A stretch of 64,000 nucleotides of DNA from Inquilinus limosus (GCF_002195995.1 NZ_NHON01000004.1:109515-173514); one strand, 5' to 3'; positions 25,281 to 33,048 are shown, counted from the stretch's first letter. Numbers and translations are program-made. Notes: generated by a model from the sequence alone, not told the origin.

Positions 25281-26057
25281 ATGGATCTCGGCATCAAAGG
25301 CCTGCGCGTCCTGGTCACCGCCGGCGCCTCCGGCATCGGGCGGGAGATCGTCCGCGCCTTCGTCGAGGAGGGCGCTCGCGTTCATGTCAGCGACATCGAC
25401 CGGGCGGCGCTCGAGGCGCTGGCCGCCGAAACCCCGGCGATCACCGCGACCGCGGCCGACATGTCCGACCGGGCGGCCGTGGCCCGGCTGTTCGACGAGG
25501 CGCTGGCGACGCTGGGCGGGCTGGATTGCCTGGTCAACAATGTCGGCATCGCCGGCCCGACCGGCCGGGTCGACCAGATCGATCCGGCGGACTGGGACCG
25601 GACGCTGGCGGTCAACATCACCGGCCAGTTCAACTGCACCCGCCTGGCCGTGCCGCATCTGGCGAAGAGCGGCAACGCCTCCATCATCAACCTGTCCTCC
25701 TCGGCCGGGCGGCTGGGCTTTCCGTTGCGCACGCCCTATGCCGCCTCGAAATGGGCGGTGATCGGCTTCACCAAGTCGCTGTCGATCGAGCTCGGGCCGC
25801 TGGGTATCCGGGTCAACGCGATCCAGCCCGGCATCGTCGAGGGCGACCGCATCCGCCGCGTCTTCGCCGCCAAGGCCGAGCAGCGCGGTGTCACGGCCGA
25901 GGCGCTGCAGGAGCAGTCCCTGGCCCAGGCCTCGATCCGCGAGATGATCCAGCCGCGCCAGCTGGCCGACCAGATCCTGCTGCTGGCCTCGCCGCGCGGC
26001 CGTACCATTTCCGGCCAGGCGATCAGCATCTGCGGCGACCTGCAGTCGCTGGCCTGA
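25281..26057 (+). CDS. Short-chain dehydrogenase/reductase
   Basis: A 258-residue classical SDR. The cofactor motif is TAGASGIGREI (the usual TGxxxGxG with A for the second residue), followed by NNVGIAGP. The catalytic Ser and YxxxK are in NLSSSAGRLGFPLRTPYAAS with Lys in SKWAVIG, and INAIQPGIVEG-type sequence follows. The ATG at 25281 has AAGGAG with good spacing. The gene is divergent from the 3-hydroxyacyl-CoA dehydrogenase gene (25104), so it may serve the same pathway from a shared control region of 176 bp. The substrate is not evident. Confidence 0.9.
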   Translation: MDLGIKGLRVLVTAGASGIGREIVRAFVEEGARVHVSDIDRAALEALAAETPAITATAADMSDRAAVARLFDEALATLGGLDCLVNNVGIAGPTGRVDQIDPADWDRTLAVNITGQFNCTRLAVPHLAKSGNASIINLSSSAGRLGFPLRTPYAASKWAVIGFTKSLSIELGPLGIRVNAIQPGIVEGDRIRRVFAAKAEQRGVTAEALQEQSLAQASIREMIQPRQLADQILLLASPRGRTISGQAISICGDLQSLA

Positions 26058-26204
26058 GGACCGTGTGGATCAGCGTTGCGCGGACTTTCGGCAGGGAAGG
26101 GCTTTTCAGACCTTGCCTGCTCGGTTCTTTAATGGGAATGCGGTCGGCCTGATTCTCAACAAATTCGTCTAATATCAGGCGATGGGGTGCGTTCGGAGGG
26201 GAAG

Positions 26205-27989
26205 ATGGTGGGTAAGGGATCTGAAGTGTCGAGAGTGGGGCGCGCAGCCGCATTGGCCTGCGCGCTGCTCGGGGTGTTCGGCGTATCGTCCGGCCACGCG
26301 CAGCACATCGTGCCCGGCCAGCGATCCAGCGTCATCGCATCCGACCCGGCCACCCTGGAGCAGTCGCTGAACCTGGACGAGAAGAAGCTGGTCCAGGAGG
26401 GGCTGGCCTGGCTCGGCTTCTACAAGGGCTGGTTCGACGGAGCCTTCGGAAATGGCACGCGCACCGCGCTCTCTGCCTGGCAGGGGCAGAACGGCGTCGC
26501 CACCAACGGCGAACTGGACCCCGACCAGGCGGTCACACTTGCCGGCACCGCCCTGGCGATGCGGGACAAGACCGGCTGGCAGCCGCTCTCCGATTCCAGG
26601 AGCGGGATCATCATCTCCTACCCTTCCAAGGTCCTGACCAAGCGGTCGGATTCGGAGGCGGGCGGCGTCACCCTGGACGACCCCGACGGCGGCGCGTCGC
26701 TGATGACGATGCGCTTCACCGACGTGACGGACGGCCAGATCAACTCGTTCTACGATGCCCTCTCCGGCAGCGGCGAATCCGAGATCACCTACGAGTTCCG
26801 CCGGAACAACCTGTTCATCGTCACCGGCAACCGCAAGGGCGGCAAGTTCTACAGCCGCTTTGAGCAGCGCGGCCGCGAGATCCGCGGCTACGACCTGATC
26901 TGGCGGGCCGATCACGACGCCGATCTGCAGGCGCTGTCGGTGCTGATCTCGAACAGCTTCTATCCGTTCGGCTATGACAAGCCCCCGGCCGATCCGAGCT
27001 ATCCGACCCTGATGGCGCTGGCCGATGCCCGGGGCCAGCAGGGCGGCTCGGCCGGCGCCTCGGCCGAGCCGCAGGAGTCCAGCGGATCGCAGCAGGCCAG
27101 CAGCCGCCCCCCCGCGGATCAGCCGCCGGCTGCCCGCGACTCGTCGGGGACCGACGCCACGCCCCCGTCCCATCAGGACGACCAGGCCGATTCGAGCGAC
27201 GGGAAGCAGGCGGAAGAGGACGGGCAATTCGCCTTCGCCTATCTGGAGCCGAAGAGCCCGGGGCTGAAGGAGGCCTACGAGCTGACGCGCGACACCGACC
27301 TGCTGCGCCGCAATCCCGAGATCGCCTGGATGAACGGGATGTTCGAGCTGCCGCGCCAGCTGCGCTATGTCGGCGCGGAATGCGGGGCGGTGAACGCGTT
27401 CTACTCACCCAAGGATTCGGCGATCGTGCTGTGCTACGAGCTGGTCGATTCCCTGGCGCAGCAGGGCATGAAGCTGGCTGAGAAGGCGGATCCGAAGTCA
27501 AACATCCTCGGCGCCTACATCGCCAGCAACATCCGCTTCATCCTGCTGCACGAGACCGGCCACGCCCTGATCGACATGCTGAGCCTCCCCTCGACGGGCC
27601 GGGAGGAGGATGCGGTCGACCAGATGGCGGCGATGATGATCCTGCTCAATCCCGGCGGCAAGGAGACGAGCGACCAGATCGCCGAGGTGCTGCGGATGGC
27701 CGCCATCTGGTTCCAGAACAACGCCTCCGTCGGCGACGACGCCAGCCAGAACATGCAGGTCTTCGCCGACGAGCACTCCCTCAGCGAGCAGCGCTTCTTC
27801 AACCTGCTGTGCTACATGTACGGCCACGACGAGGACACCTACGACTGGATCGTCCGGGAGAAGTTCTTGCCCGAGGCGCGGGCCGCCCGCTGCTCCGACG
27901 AATCGCGCAAGATGTTCAAGGCCTGGGCCGCTCTGCTGGCGCCGCACTTCACCCCGCGCTACCAGGCGATCGCGCGCATGCTGCGATAA
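26205..27989 (+). CDS. Exported peptidoglycan-binding DUF4344 putative metallopeptidase
   Basis: The ATG at 26205 follows GGAGGGG. The 594-residue product has a signal peptide (residues 1-32, ending GHAQ). A PG_binding_1-like domain follows (about 50-110, VQEGLAWLGFYKGWFDGAFG). Then come a mixed domain of unknown type (130-260), a Ser/Gln/Asp-rich linker (about 270-340) and a C-terminal DUF4344 domain. Its zinc motif is HETGH (449-453) with E and D ligand candidates in REEDAVDQ. DUF4344 is a putative metallopeptidase family. Combined with peptidoglycan binding this suggests a periplasmic wall-associated protease, but no substrate is known. The lipoprotein gene starts 41 bp after it. Confidence 0.82.
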   Translation: MVGKGSEVSRVGRAAALACALLGVFGVSSGHAQHIVPGQRSSVIASDPATLEQSLNLDEKKLVQEGLAWLGFYKGWFDGAFGNGTRTALSAWQGQNGVATNGELDPDQAVTLAGTALAMRDKTGWQPLSDSRSGIIISYPSKVLTKRSDSEAGGVTLDDPDGGASLMTMRFTDVTDGQINSFYDALSGSGESEITYEFRRNNLFIVTGNRKGGKFYSRFEQRGREIRGYDLIWRADHDADLQALSVLISNSFYPFGYDKPPADPSYPTLMALADARGQQGGSAGASAEPQESSGSQQASSRPPADQPPAARDSSGTDATPPSHQDDQADSSDGKQAEEDGQFAFAYLEPKSPGLKEAYELTRDTDLLRRNPEIAWMNGMFELPRQLRYVGAECGAVNAFYSPKDSAIVLCYELVDSLAQQGMKLAEKADPKSNILGAYIASNIRFILLHETGHALIDMLSLPSTGREEDAVDQMAAMMILLNPGGKETSDQIAEVLRMAAIWFQNNASVGDDASQNMQVFADEHSLSEQRFFNLLCYMYGHDEDTYDWIVREKFLPEARAARCSDESRKMFKAWAALLAPHFTPRYQAIARMLR

Positions 27990-28030
27990 GCCCGCCTGAA
28001 CTGCCGCCTCGGCAATCACAGGATTTCAGA

Positions 28031-28477
28031 ATGACGTTCCGCCTGCCGCGGGCAAGGGCCTTGGCGTTCCTCGCCCTCTTCGCGGCGCCGGCCCTCACCG
28101 GCTGCCTGTCGTCCGGACCGAACAAGGTGCAGCAGATGGGCGACGCCATGGTCGGCAAGCCCCTCGACGTCGCCTTCCAGGCATTCGGCCAGCCCAATAT
28201 CGGCATCGGGCCGAGCCCGGGCGGCCAGGACGGCTTCTACCAATGGAGCCACACCCGGGTCAGCACCGGCACCCAGTTCGTGCAGACCGGCCAATCCTCC
28301 GGCGCCATGGTGGGCATGACCCAGGGTGGCCAGGGCATCGCCTCGATGCCGATCTACCAGAGCCGGCCCACGGGCTACTACCAGCAGCAGGAGACGGTCG
28401 ACTATCTCTGCAGCATCATCGTGTCGACCAACCCCCAGAACATCATCAAGGAGGTCACGGTCGCGGGCTGCGACTGA
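28031..28477 (+). CDS. Small lipoprotein
   Basis: A 148-residue protein with a type II signal peptide; the lipobox is ALTGC (Cys at 25). The mature part resembles the small-lipoprotein SmpA/OmlA-like layout (MVGKPLDVAFQAFGQPN, then DGFYQWSH), often used in envelope assembly. It then has a Gly/Met/Gln-rich middle and a short conserved end YLCSIIVSTN. I cannot name the family. It is probably co-transcribed with the DUF4344 peptidase gene. The stop lies 5 bp from the convergent LysR gene. Confidence 0.7.
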   Translation: MTFRLPRARALAFLALFAAPALTGCLSSGPNKVQQMGDAMVGKPLDVAFQAFGQPNIGIGPSPGGQDGFYQWSHTRVSTGTQFVQTGQSSGAMVGMTQGGQGIASMPIYQSRPTGYYQQQETVDYLCSIIVSTNPQNIIKEVTVAGCD

Positions 28478-28482
28478 CCCTG

Positions 28483-29388
28483 TCAGGCGACAGCGGCGAG
28501 GCCGGGCAGGGCATCGCGTACCGACTGTGCCAGAATCGCGGCCAGGCGGGCGGTGACCGGATCCGGCTCGGCCTCGGCCCGCAGCAGAGTCAGGGGCAAG
28601 GCCGGGAGGGCCGGCGCCCTGGCCGGCTCCAGCACCCGAACGCTGCCCGGCAGCCCGAAATCGGTGCGGATGGTGACGCCGAGCCCGGCTGCCACCGCCG
28701 CCCACAGCCCGCCCAGGCTGGGGCTGACGAAGGCCAGGCGCCAGGGAATGCCGGCACGGTCCAACGCCGTGGTCGCGGCCGTGCGCAGCAGGCACGGCGC
28801 CTCCAGCACCGCCAGCGGCAGCGGCTCGTGGGGCTGATCGTCCACGGAACCGAAGAACCCGCCGCCGGCGGCCGGCCCGACCCAGCGCGTCGGCAGCTCC
28901 GCCACCCGCTCGACATGGGGCAGGGCGCCGCCGTCGCCCCAGGCCAGCGCCAGGTCGAGTTGGCCGGACCCGACCCGGTCCAGCAGGTCGAAGCTGCGGG
29001 CGATCCGGGCTTCGATCCGCACCTTGGGATGGGCGCGGGCGAAGCGCCCCAGCACCGCCGGCAGCAGCGCCTCGCCGAAATCCTCCGACAGGCCGAGCCG
29101 CACCCAGCCCTGCAGATCGATGCCATGGACCGCGGCCGCCGCCTCGTCGTTCAGCGCCAGCAGCCGCCGGGCATAGGCCAGCATGGTCTCGCCGGCCTCG
29201 GTCAGGGCCAGGCCGCGGCCGGATCTGCGGAAGATCGGCGTGCCGGCCTGCTCCTCAAGCTTGCGCAGCTGGGCGCTGACCGCCGAGGTCGACCGCCCCA
29301 GCCGGTCGGCCGCCTTGGCGTAGCTGCCCAGCTCCATGCCCGTGGCGAAGCTGCGCAGCACATCCAGGTCGAAGGTGATCCGGCGCAT
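28483..29388 (-). CDS. LysR-family transcriptional regulator
   Basis: A 301-residue regulator: winged helix at residues 1-62 (LDVLRSFATGMELGSYAKAA, RSTSAVSAQLRKLE) and a LysR effector domain afterwards. The ATG at 29388 gives the canonical length; 19 further upstream codons are not conserved-looking. It is divergent from the tautomerase-cupin-DUF4865 operon. A CTGAA-N7-TTCAG repeat lies between, so it very likely controls that operon. Confidence 0.92.
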   Translation of the reverse strand: MRRITFDLDVLRSFATGMELGSYAKAADRLGRSTSAVSAQLRKLEEQAGTPIFRRSGRGLALTEAGETMLAYARRLLALNDEAAAAVHGIDLQGWVRLGLSEDFGEALLPAVLGRFARAHPKVRIEARIARSFDLLDRVGSGQLDLALAWGDGGALPHVERVAELPTRWVGPAAGGGFFGSVDDQPHEPLPLAVLEAPCLLRTAATTALDRAGIPWRLAFVSPSLGGLWAAVAAGLGVTIRTDFGLPGSVRVLEPARAPALPALPLTLLRAEAEPDPVTARLAAILAQSVRDALPGLAAVA

Positions 29389-29406
29389 GATCACTGTCCC
29401 AATTTT

Positions 29407-29423
29407 CTGAATCAAATGTTCAG
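29407..29423. promoter_or_regulatory. Putative LysR operator (CTGAA-N7-TTCAG)
   Basis: A perfect interrupted palindrome, CTGAA at 29407-29411 and TTCAG at 29419-29423, lies in the 102-bp divergent region between the LysR gene and the tautomerase gene. The surroundings are AT-rich compared with the window. Confidence 0.5.
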
Positions 29424-29490
29424 ATAATTCCGATTTTCCGGACAAACCTGCGGCGCCATCTTCCGGACGTCAAGTCCGATGGAGGTCGCC

Positions 29491-29892
29491 ATGCCGCTCA
29501 CTCGCATCTCGCTCGCCAGAGGCAAGCCGCCCGAATATCTGCGCGTGCTCTCCGACAGCCTCCACCGAGCGCTGGTCGACGCCTTCGAGGTTCCGCCCGA
29601 CGACCGCTTCCAGGTCATCCACCAGCATGAGCCGGGAGAGCTGGTGTTCGACCGCCACTATCTCGGCGGCCCGCGCTCGGACGATTTCGTGCTGTTCCAG
29701 GTGACCGCCGGCCGGCCACGCAGCACCGCGACCAAGGCGGCGTTCTACCGGTGCCTGGTCGGGCACCTGGCCGAGGCGCCGGGCCTGCGGCCGGAGGATG
29801 TCATGGTGGTGATCTCGACCACCTGGCTCGACGACTGGTCCTTCGCCGGCGGCGTCGCCTCGATGGTCCAGGATGGCGGAACCGGCCGATGA
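29491..29892 (+). CDS. Tautomerase-family protein
   Basis: The start at 29491, five bases after GGAGG, makes Pro the second residue. This fits the family, where the N-terminal Pro is the catalytic base after Met removal. The 133-residue product (MPLTRISLARG, then LSDSLHRALVDAFEVPPDDRF, DVMVVISTTWLDDWSFAGG) is of the double-length tautomerase/MSAD-like type. An upstream ATG at 29479 would mask the Pro and lacks a spaced ribosome-binding site. Its stop overlaps the cupin start (ATGA). It is probably a cytosolic isomerase or hydratase of small keto acids; the substrate is unknown. Confidence 0.85.
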   Translation: MPLTRISLARGKPPEYLRVLSDSLHRALVDAFEVPPDDRFQVIHQHEPGELVFDRHYLGGPRSDDFVLFQVTAGRPRSTATKAAFYRCLVGHLAEAPGLRPEDVMVVISTTWLDDWSFAGGVASMVQDGGTGR

Positions 29893-30296
29893 GCGCCGAG
29901 ACAGGGCCGGGCAACCCCGGCGAGATGACCATCCGCCGCGCCGGCAGCGCCATCGCCCGCGCGCCGGACGGCATCGCCAGCGGCCCGTTCTGGGCGGAAT
30001 GGCTGCTGCACGGCCGCCTCGACGGCGAGATGACGGCGATGCGCGCCACCGTCGACCCCGGCATCCGCACGCGCTGGCACAGCCACCCGCTCGGGCAGCT
30101 GCTCTATGTCCTGCAGGGCGTCGGCCTGGTGCAGCGCGCCGGCGGCCCGGTGGTGGAGGTGAGGGCGGGGGACAGCGTCTGGTTCGCGCCGGAGGAGCGG
30201 CACTGGCACGGCGCTTCCGCCGACAGCGTCTTCACCTATCTCAGCATCCAGCCGATCCGGGCCGGCACCGCGGTGCATTGGATGGAACCCGTCTGA
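29889..30296 (+). CDS. Cupin-domain protein
   Basis: A 135-residue single cupin barrel with the metal-binding pattern TRWHSHPLGQLLYVLQGVG (His, His, later Gln) and the second motif GDSVWFAPEERHWHG. Its ATG overlaps the tautomerase stop, so both are translated as a unit. Single-domain cupins next to tautomerases are often dioxygenases or isomerases of small metabolites or carboxymuconolactone-type partners. No specific reaction can be assigned. Confidence 0.85.
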   Translation: MSAETGPGNPGEMTIRRAGSAIARAPDGIASGPFWAEWLLHGRLDGEMTAMRATVDPGIRTRWHSHPLGQLLYVLQGVGLVQRAGGPVVEVRAGDSVWFAPEERHWHGASADSVFTYLSIQPIRAGTAVHWMEPV

Positions 30297-30320
30297 CCGA
30301 AACCAGGAGCGTCAATCATC

Positions 30321-30902
30321 ATGTATGCGATGCAGTATGAGATCACCCTGCCGGCCGATTACGACATGCAGGTCATCCGCCGCCGGGTCGCGGCCAAGGC
30401 GCCCGCGCTCGACAACCTGCCGGGGCTCGGGCTCAAGGCTTATCTGATCCGCGAGCGCGGCGTCGACGGTTCGCCGGTCAACCAGTACGCCCCCTTCTAC
30501 CTGTGGGCCTCGACCGAAGGCATGGGCGGGTTTCTGTGGGGCGGGGACGGCTTCGGCAGCGTCGTCGGGTCCTTCGGCCGGCCGCCGGTGCGGCACTGGA
30601 CCGGAGTGGCCTGCCTGGCAGGGCCGGATCGCGACGGCGCCCCGAGCCATGCCACCCGCCGCACCGAGCCGCTGCCGGCCGATGCCGATCCGGCGGGCCT
30701 CGTCACCGAGGCGGTCGCGGATCTGGAGCGGCACGCCCGGCAGCCCGGAATCCACACCGCGGCCCTGGTGATCGATCCGCGGTCGTGGGAGCTGGTGCGC
30801 TTCACCCTGTGGACCGATCCCGCCCCGGCGGAGGACGCGCCGCTGTACCAGGTGCTCCATCTGTCGACGCCGCAGCTCGGGGAGATCACGCGCGCGGCCT
30901 GA
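30321..30902 (+). CDS. DUF4865 family protein
   Basis: A 193-residue protein that matches DUF4865 over its length: it starts MQYEITLPADYDMQVIRRRV, continues with LPGLGLKAYLIRERG, NQYAPFYLWASTEGMGGFLW and VRHWTGVAC, and ends with DPRSWELVRFTLW. It resembles an antibiotic-monooxygenase-like alpha/beta fold duplicated once. The role is unknown. It follows the cupin gene by 24 bp in the LysR-tautomerase-cupin-DUF4865 cluster. I believe this gene set recurs in Proteobacteria, which suggests one pathway. Confidence 0.85.
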   Translation: MYAMQYEITLPADYDMQVIRRRVAAKAPALDNLPGLGLKAYLIRERGVDGSPVNQYAPFYLWASTEGMGGFLWGGDGFGSVVGSFGRPPVRHWTGVACLAGPDRDGAPSHATRRTEPLPADADPAGLVTEAVADLERHARQPGIHTAALVIDPRSWELVRFTLWTDPAPAEDAPLYQVLHLSTPQLGEITRAA

Positions 30903-30924
30903 CGGGGCGTGCCGTTTCTGGCAC

Positions 30925-30938
30925 GTGACCCAGGTCAC
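30925..30938. promoter_or_regulatory. CRP/FNR-like half-site palindrome GTGA-N6-TCAC
   Basis: GTGA at 30925-30928 and TCAC at 30935-30938 with a 6-bp spacer match the core spacing of CRP-family sites. The whole stretch GTGACC-CA-GGTCAC is a perfect palindrome. A second inverted repeat (GGTTCC 30989-30994, GGAACC 31004-31009) lies downstream. Both are between the DUF4865 stop and the response-regulator start. Confidence 0.35.
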
Positions 30939-31081
30939 CTCCGGTTCCGCCGTCCCGGTGCGATCGTCCGGGCGTTGCACAGGCGGCGGGTTCCAACGCC
31001 GCCGGAACCGGAGTCAGAGCCTTGTTTCAGTATCGGACAGAGCCGGCCGCATCCCACGCCTCTTTGCAGATGGGGCTCGAG

Positions 31082-31837
31082 ATGCAATCGGTCCGGCAGG
31101 AGGCCGGCCCGGCGCATCATCGCGCGATCCGGGTCGTCGTCGCCGATGACGACCCCGTGATGCGCCGCTCCATCGTCGACTATCTGGAGAGCAACGGCGT
31201 GCGGGCGGCTGCGGCGGCCGGGCGCCGGGACCTGGCCCGCTACATCAGCGAGACCAACCCCGACCTGGTGATCCTGGACCTGCAGCTCGACCAGGAGAAC
31301 AGCCTGCCGCTGCTCGGCGAGATCCGGTCGAAATCCGGCGGACCGGCGATCATCGGGATCGGGCGCGGCCGGGAGGAGATCGACCGCGTCGTCGGGCTGG
31401 AGCTCGGCGCCGACGACTATCTCGCCAAGCCTTTCGGATTGCGCGAGCTGCTGGCGCGGATCCGCGCGATCCTGCGCGGGCGTGACGCTCCCCGGGCAGC
31501 CTCGCAGCGGGTCCCCGAGCGCGGCCGCTGCCGGTTCGGCGGCTGGCAGCTCGAGCGGCGCCTGCGGCGGCTGACCGACCCCCAGGGCGCCGTGGTGGCG
31601 CTGTCGAAGAGCGAATATGCGCTGCTGGTCGCCTTCGTCGAGGCGCCGCAGCGGCCGCTGTCGCGCGAGCAACTGCTGCAGGCGACGCGGGTCCATGAGG
31701 ATGTGTTCGACCGCAGCGTCGATGTCCAGGTACTGCGGTTGCGCCGCAAGCTGGAGGCCGACCCGCGCGACCCGCAGATCATCCGCACCGAGCGCGGCGT
31801 CGGCTACGTCTTCACGCTGCCGGTCGAGGTGCAGTGA
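31082..31837 (+). CDS. OmpR/PhoB-family response regulator (orphan)
   Basis: A 251-residue regulator: receiver domain at about 18-135 (VVVADDDPVM, phospho-acceptor in DLVILDLQL, Lys in LAKPFGLREL) and a winged-helix DNA-binding domain at about 155-250 (SKSEYALLVAFVEAPQRPLS, DRSVDVQVLRLRRKLE, RGVGYVF). The ATG at 31082 follows GGGG with seven bases spacing; an ATG at 31070 is possible. There is no histidine kinase gene in the neighbourhood, so its partner is elsewhere. Its 3' end overlaps the convergent sigma factor gene by 26 bp, which could give antisense interference between the two. Confidence 0.92.
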   Translation: MQSVRQEAGPAHHRAIRVVVADDDPVMRRSIVDYLESNGVRAAAAAGRRDLARYISETNPDLVILDLQLDQENSLPLLGEIRSKSGGPAIIGIGRGREEIDRVVGLELGADDYLAKPFGLRELLARIRAILRGRDAPRAASQRVPERGRCRFGGWQLERRLRRLTDPQGAVVALSKSEYALLVAFVEAPQRPLSREQLLQATRVHEDVFDRSVDVQVLRLRRKLEADPRDPQIIRTERGVGYVFTLPVEVQ

Positions 31838-32348
31838 CGCCTCGATGGATGGAGTGGCCCTCGCCGCGCAGCGCGTGCCGCGCCCGGGCGAGGCGTGACC
31901 GGATGGTGCCGATCGGGACGTGAAGCTGCTCCGCCGCCTCCTCGTAGGAGGCGCCGTTGATCGCCACCAGGCGCAGCACGTCGCGATGGCTGCGCGACAG
32001 GGTGGGCCAGCGCTCCTCCAGCTCGCGCACCTCGATTGCGTCGGTCTGGCTGGGCGGCGACGGCAGGTCCCAGCCCTCGATCGGCACCATCTCGGTCTGG
32101 TTGCGCTTGCCCGCGACGAACTTCGAAAGGTGCAGGCGGCGCATCATGACGATGAGCCAGGCCACGATGTTGCTGCCGGGCCGCCAGAGATGGAGCTTGA
32201 GGGCGGCCCGCAGCAGGGTCTCCTGGATCAGGTCGTCGGCATCGGCGCGATTGCGGGTCAGGCTGACCGCATAGCGCCGGAGGTCCGGAATGCAGGGAGC
32301 GACGGTCGCGAGAAACTGCCGCTCGGTGGCGGCGGAGATGGCCGGCAT
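31812..32348 (-). CDS. ECF sigma factor of EcfG (general stress) type
   Basis: A 178-residue sigma-70 family protein with only regions 2 and 4: region 2 has PDLRRYAVSLTRNRADADDL and IQETLLRAALKLHLWRPGSN, and region 4 has LVAINGASYEEAAEQLHVPI and GTIRSRLARARHAL. The PG(S)N..AWL segment and the YEEAAE helix are typical of alphaproteobacterial EcfG/ECF15 proteins. No anti-sigma NepR or PhyR gene lies next to it, so it is probably an accessory EcfG paralogue. A GGAAC-N17-GTT promoter sits 35 bp upstream of the ATG. Confidence 0.88.
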   Translation of the reverse strand: MPAISAATERQFLATVAPCIPDLRRYAVSLTRNRADADDLIQETLLRAALKLHLWRPGSNIVAWLIVMMRRLHLSKFVAGKRNQTEMVPIEGWDLPSPPSQTDAIEVRELEERWPTLSRSHRDVLRLVAINGASYEEAAEQLHVPIGTIRSRLARARHALRGEGHSIHRGVTAPRPAA

Positions 32349-32382
32349 CGGAAGCGTCCGTGTTGCGACTGACTGCTGAGGA

Positions 32383-32407
32383 AACCGATGGGGGACCCGA
32401 CTGTTCC
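32383..32407 (-). promoter_or_regulatory. EcfG-type promoter of the sigma factor gene
   Basis: On the minus strand GGAAC (32407-32403) is followed after 17 bp by GTT (32385-32383), matching the general stress response promoter GGAAC-N16/17-(C)GTT of Alphaproteobacteria. The -10 element is GGTT rather than the preferred CGTT. Distance to the sigma factor ATG at 32348 is suitable, which implies autoregulation or control by another EcfG. Confidence 0.65.
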
Positions 32408-32539
32408 GTTAAAAATCCCGCTTCCTCGATCCACCTCAGAGTAAAATCCCGCTTCGCTGGACGTATATCGACACCAGGCCTCAGATTTCCTGACGCCGAT
32501 CCATCAATTGATATCGCCCGATTTCATGATTCCGGAATC

Positions 32540-32567
32540 GACACACCCGGAGAAAGGTCGGTGTGTC
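32540..32567. promoter_or_regulatory. Hairpin-forming inverted repeat in the 391-bp gap before the Cys-rich exported protein
   Basis: GACACACC (32540-32547) and GGTGTGTC (32560-32567) form a perfect 8-bp stem with a 12-nt loop that contains GGAGAAAGG. A perfect 12-bp palindrome GATTCCGGAATC (32528-32539) is directly adjacent. The region 32349-32739 is AT-rich for this genome and contains the EcfG promoter at one end. I see no convincing gene in it. Confidence 0.4.
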
Positions 32568-32739
32568 AAAGAAATATCATTTATCGGATGCGAGGATTCC
32601 TGGCCCGTCGGCGATTTCAAGGGCATAGGCGACTTTATCGCACCGCGGGCGGAACAATCGCCTGCGCTCGATCATTGGCTCAATGTCCTCTGCCGCAACG
32701 CGGCGGAGGCGAACCCTGCCAGCCTGATGGAGAGGTCCA

Positions 32740-33048
32740 GTGAAACTCGCTCTTCTCGCTGCCGCGGCGGTCATCGTCGCCACACCCGCCTTCGCCGACT
32801 GCCAGTCGGACGCCCAGATGCAGGCGCAGAAGGTCCGCGCCGCGACCCAGACCTTGCAGGAACAGTCCAACGCGCCGATGGCGGACCAGTGCCGAACCGG
32901 CATGGGGCTGATCGCCGAGGCCAAGCGCCTCAACACGATCCGCCAGAACTGTCAGGCGGAGCTGCAGCTCACGGCCCAGGACCTGCAGCAGGCGGACCAG
33001 CGGATCCAGGCCGCCGACCAGGAATACACCGCCCGCTGCGGCGGCTGA
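32740..33048 (+). CDS. Small periplasmic Cys-containing helical protein
   Basis: The GTG at 32740 has AGAGG five bases upstream. The 102-residue product has a signal peptide (residues 1-19, ending AFA-D). The mature chain is Gln-rich and helical (AQMQAQKVRAATQTLQEQ, LQLTAQDLQQADQRIQAAD) with four Cys (after DCQSD, DQCRTG, QNCQAE, ARCGG), probably forming two periplasmic disulfides. I do not recognise a family. A strong hairpin follows 20 bp after the stop. Whether the upstream palindromes or the sigma factor control it is open. Confidence 0.6.
   Translation: MKLALLAAAAVIVATPAFADCQSDAQMQAQKVRAATQTLQEQSNAPMADQCRTGMGLIAEAKRLNTIRQNCQAELQLTAQDLQQADQRIQAADQEYTARCGG

Noticed and set aside
30920..30945. 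TGGCACG resembling a sigma-54 -24 element
   Set aside because: No TTGC -12 element follows at the required distance, and the same bases form the GTGA-N6-TCAC palindrome.
31004..31028. GGAAC followed by GTTT upstream of the response regulator, as a second EcfG promoter
   Set aside because: The spacer is only 15 bp to GTT and the GGAAC is part of a GGTTCC/GGAACC inverted repeat.
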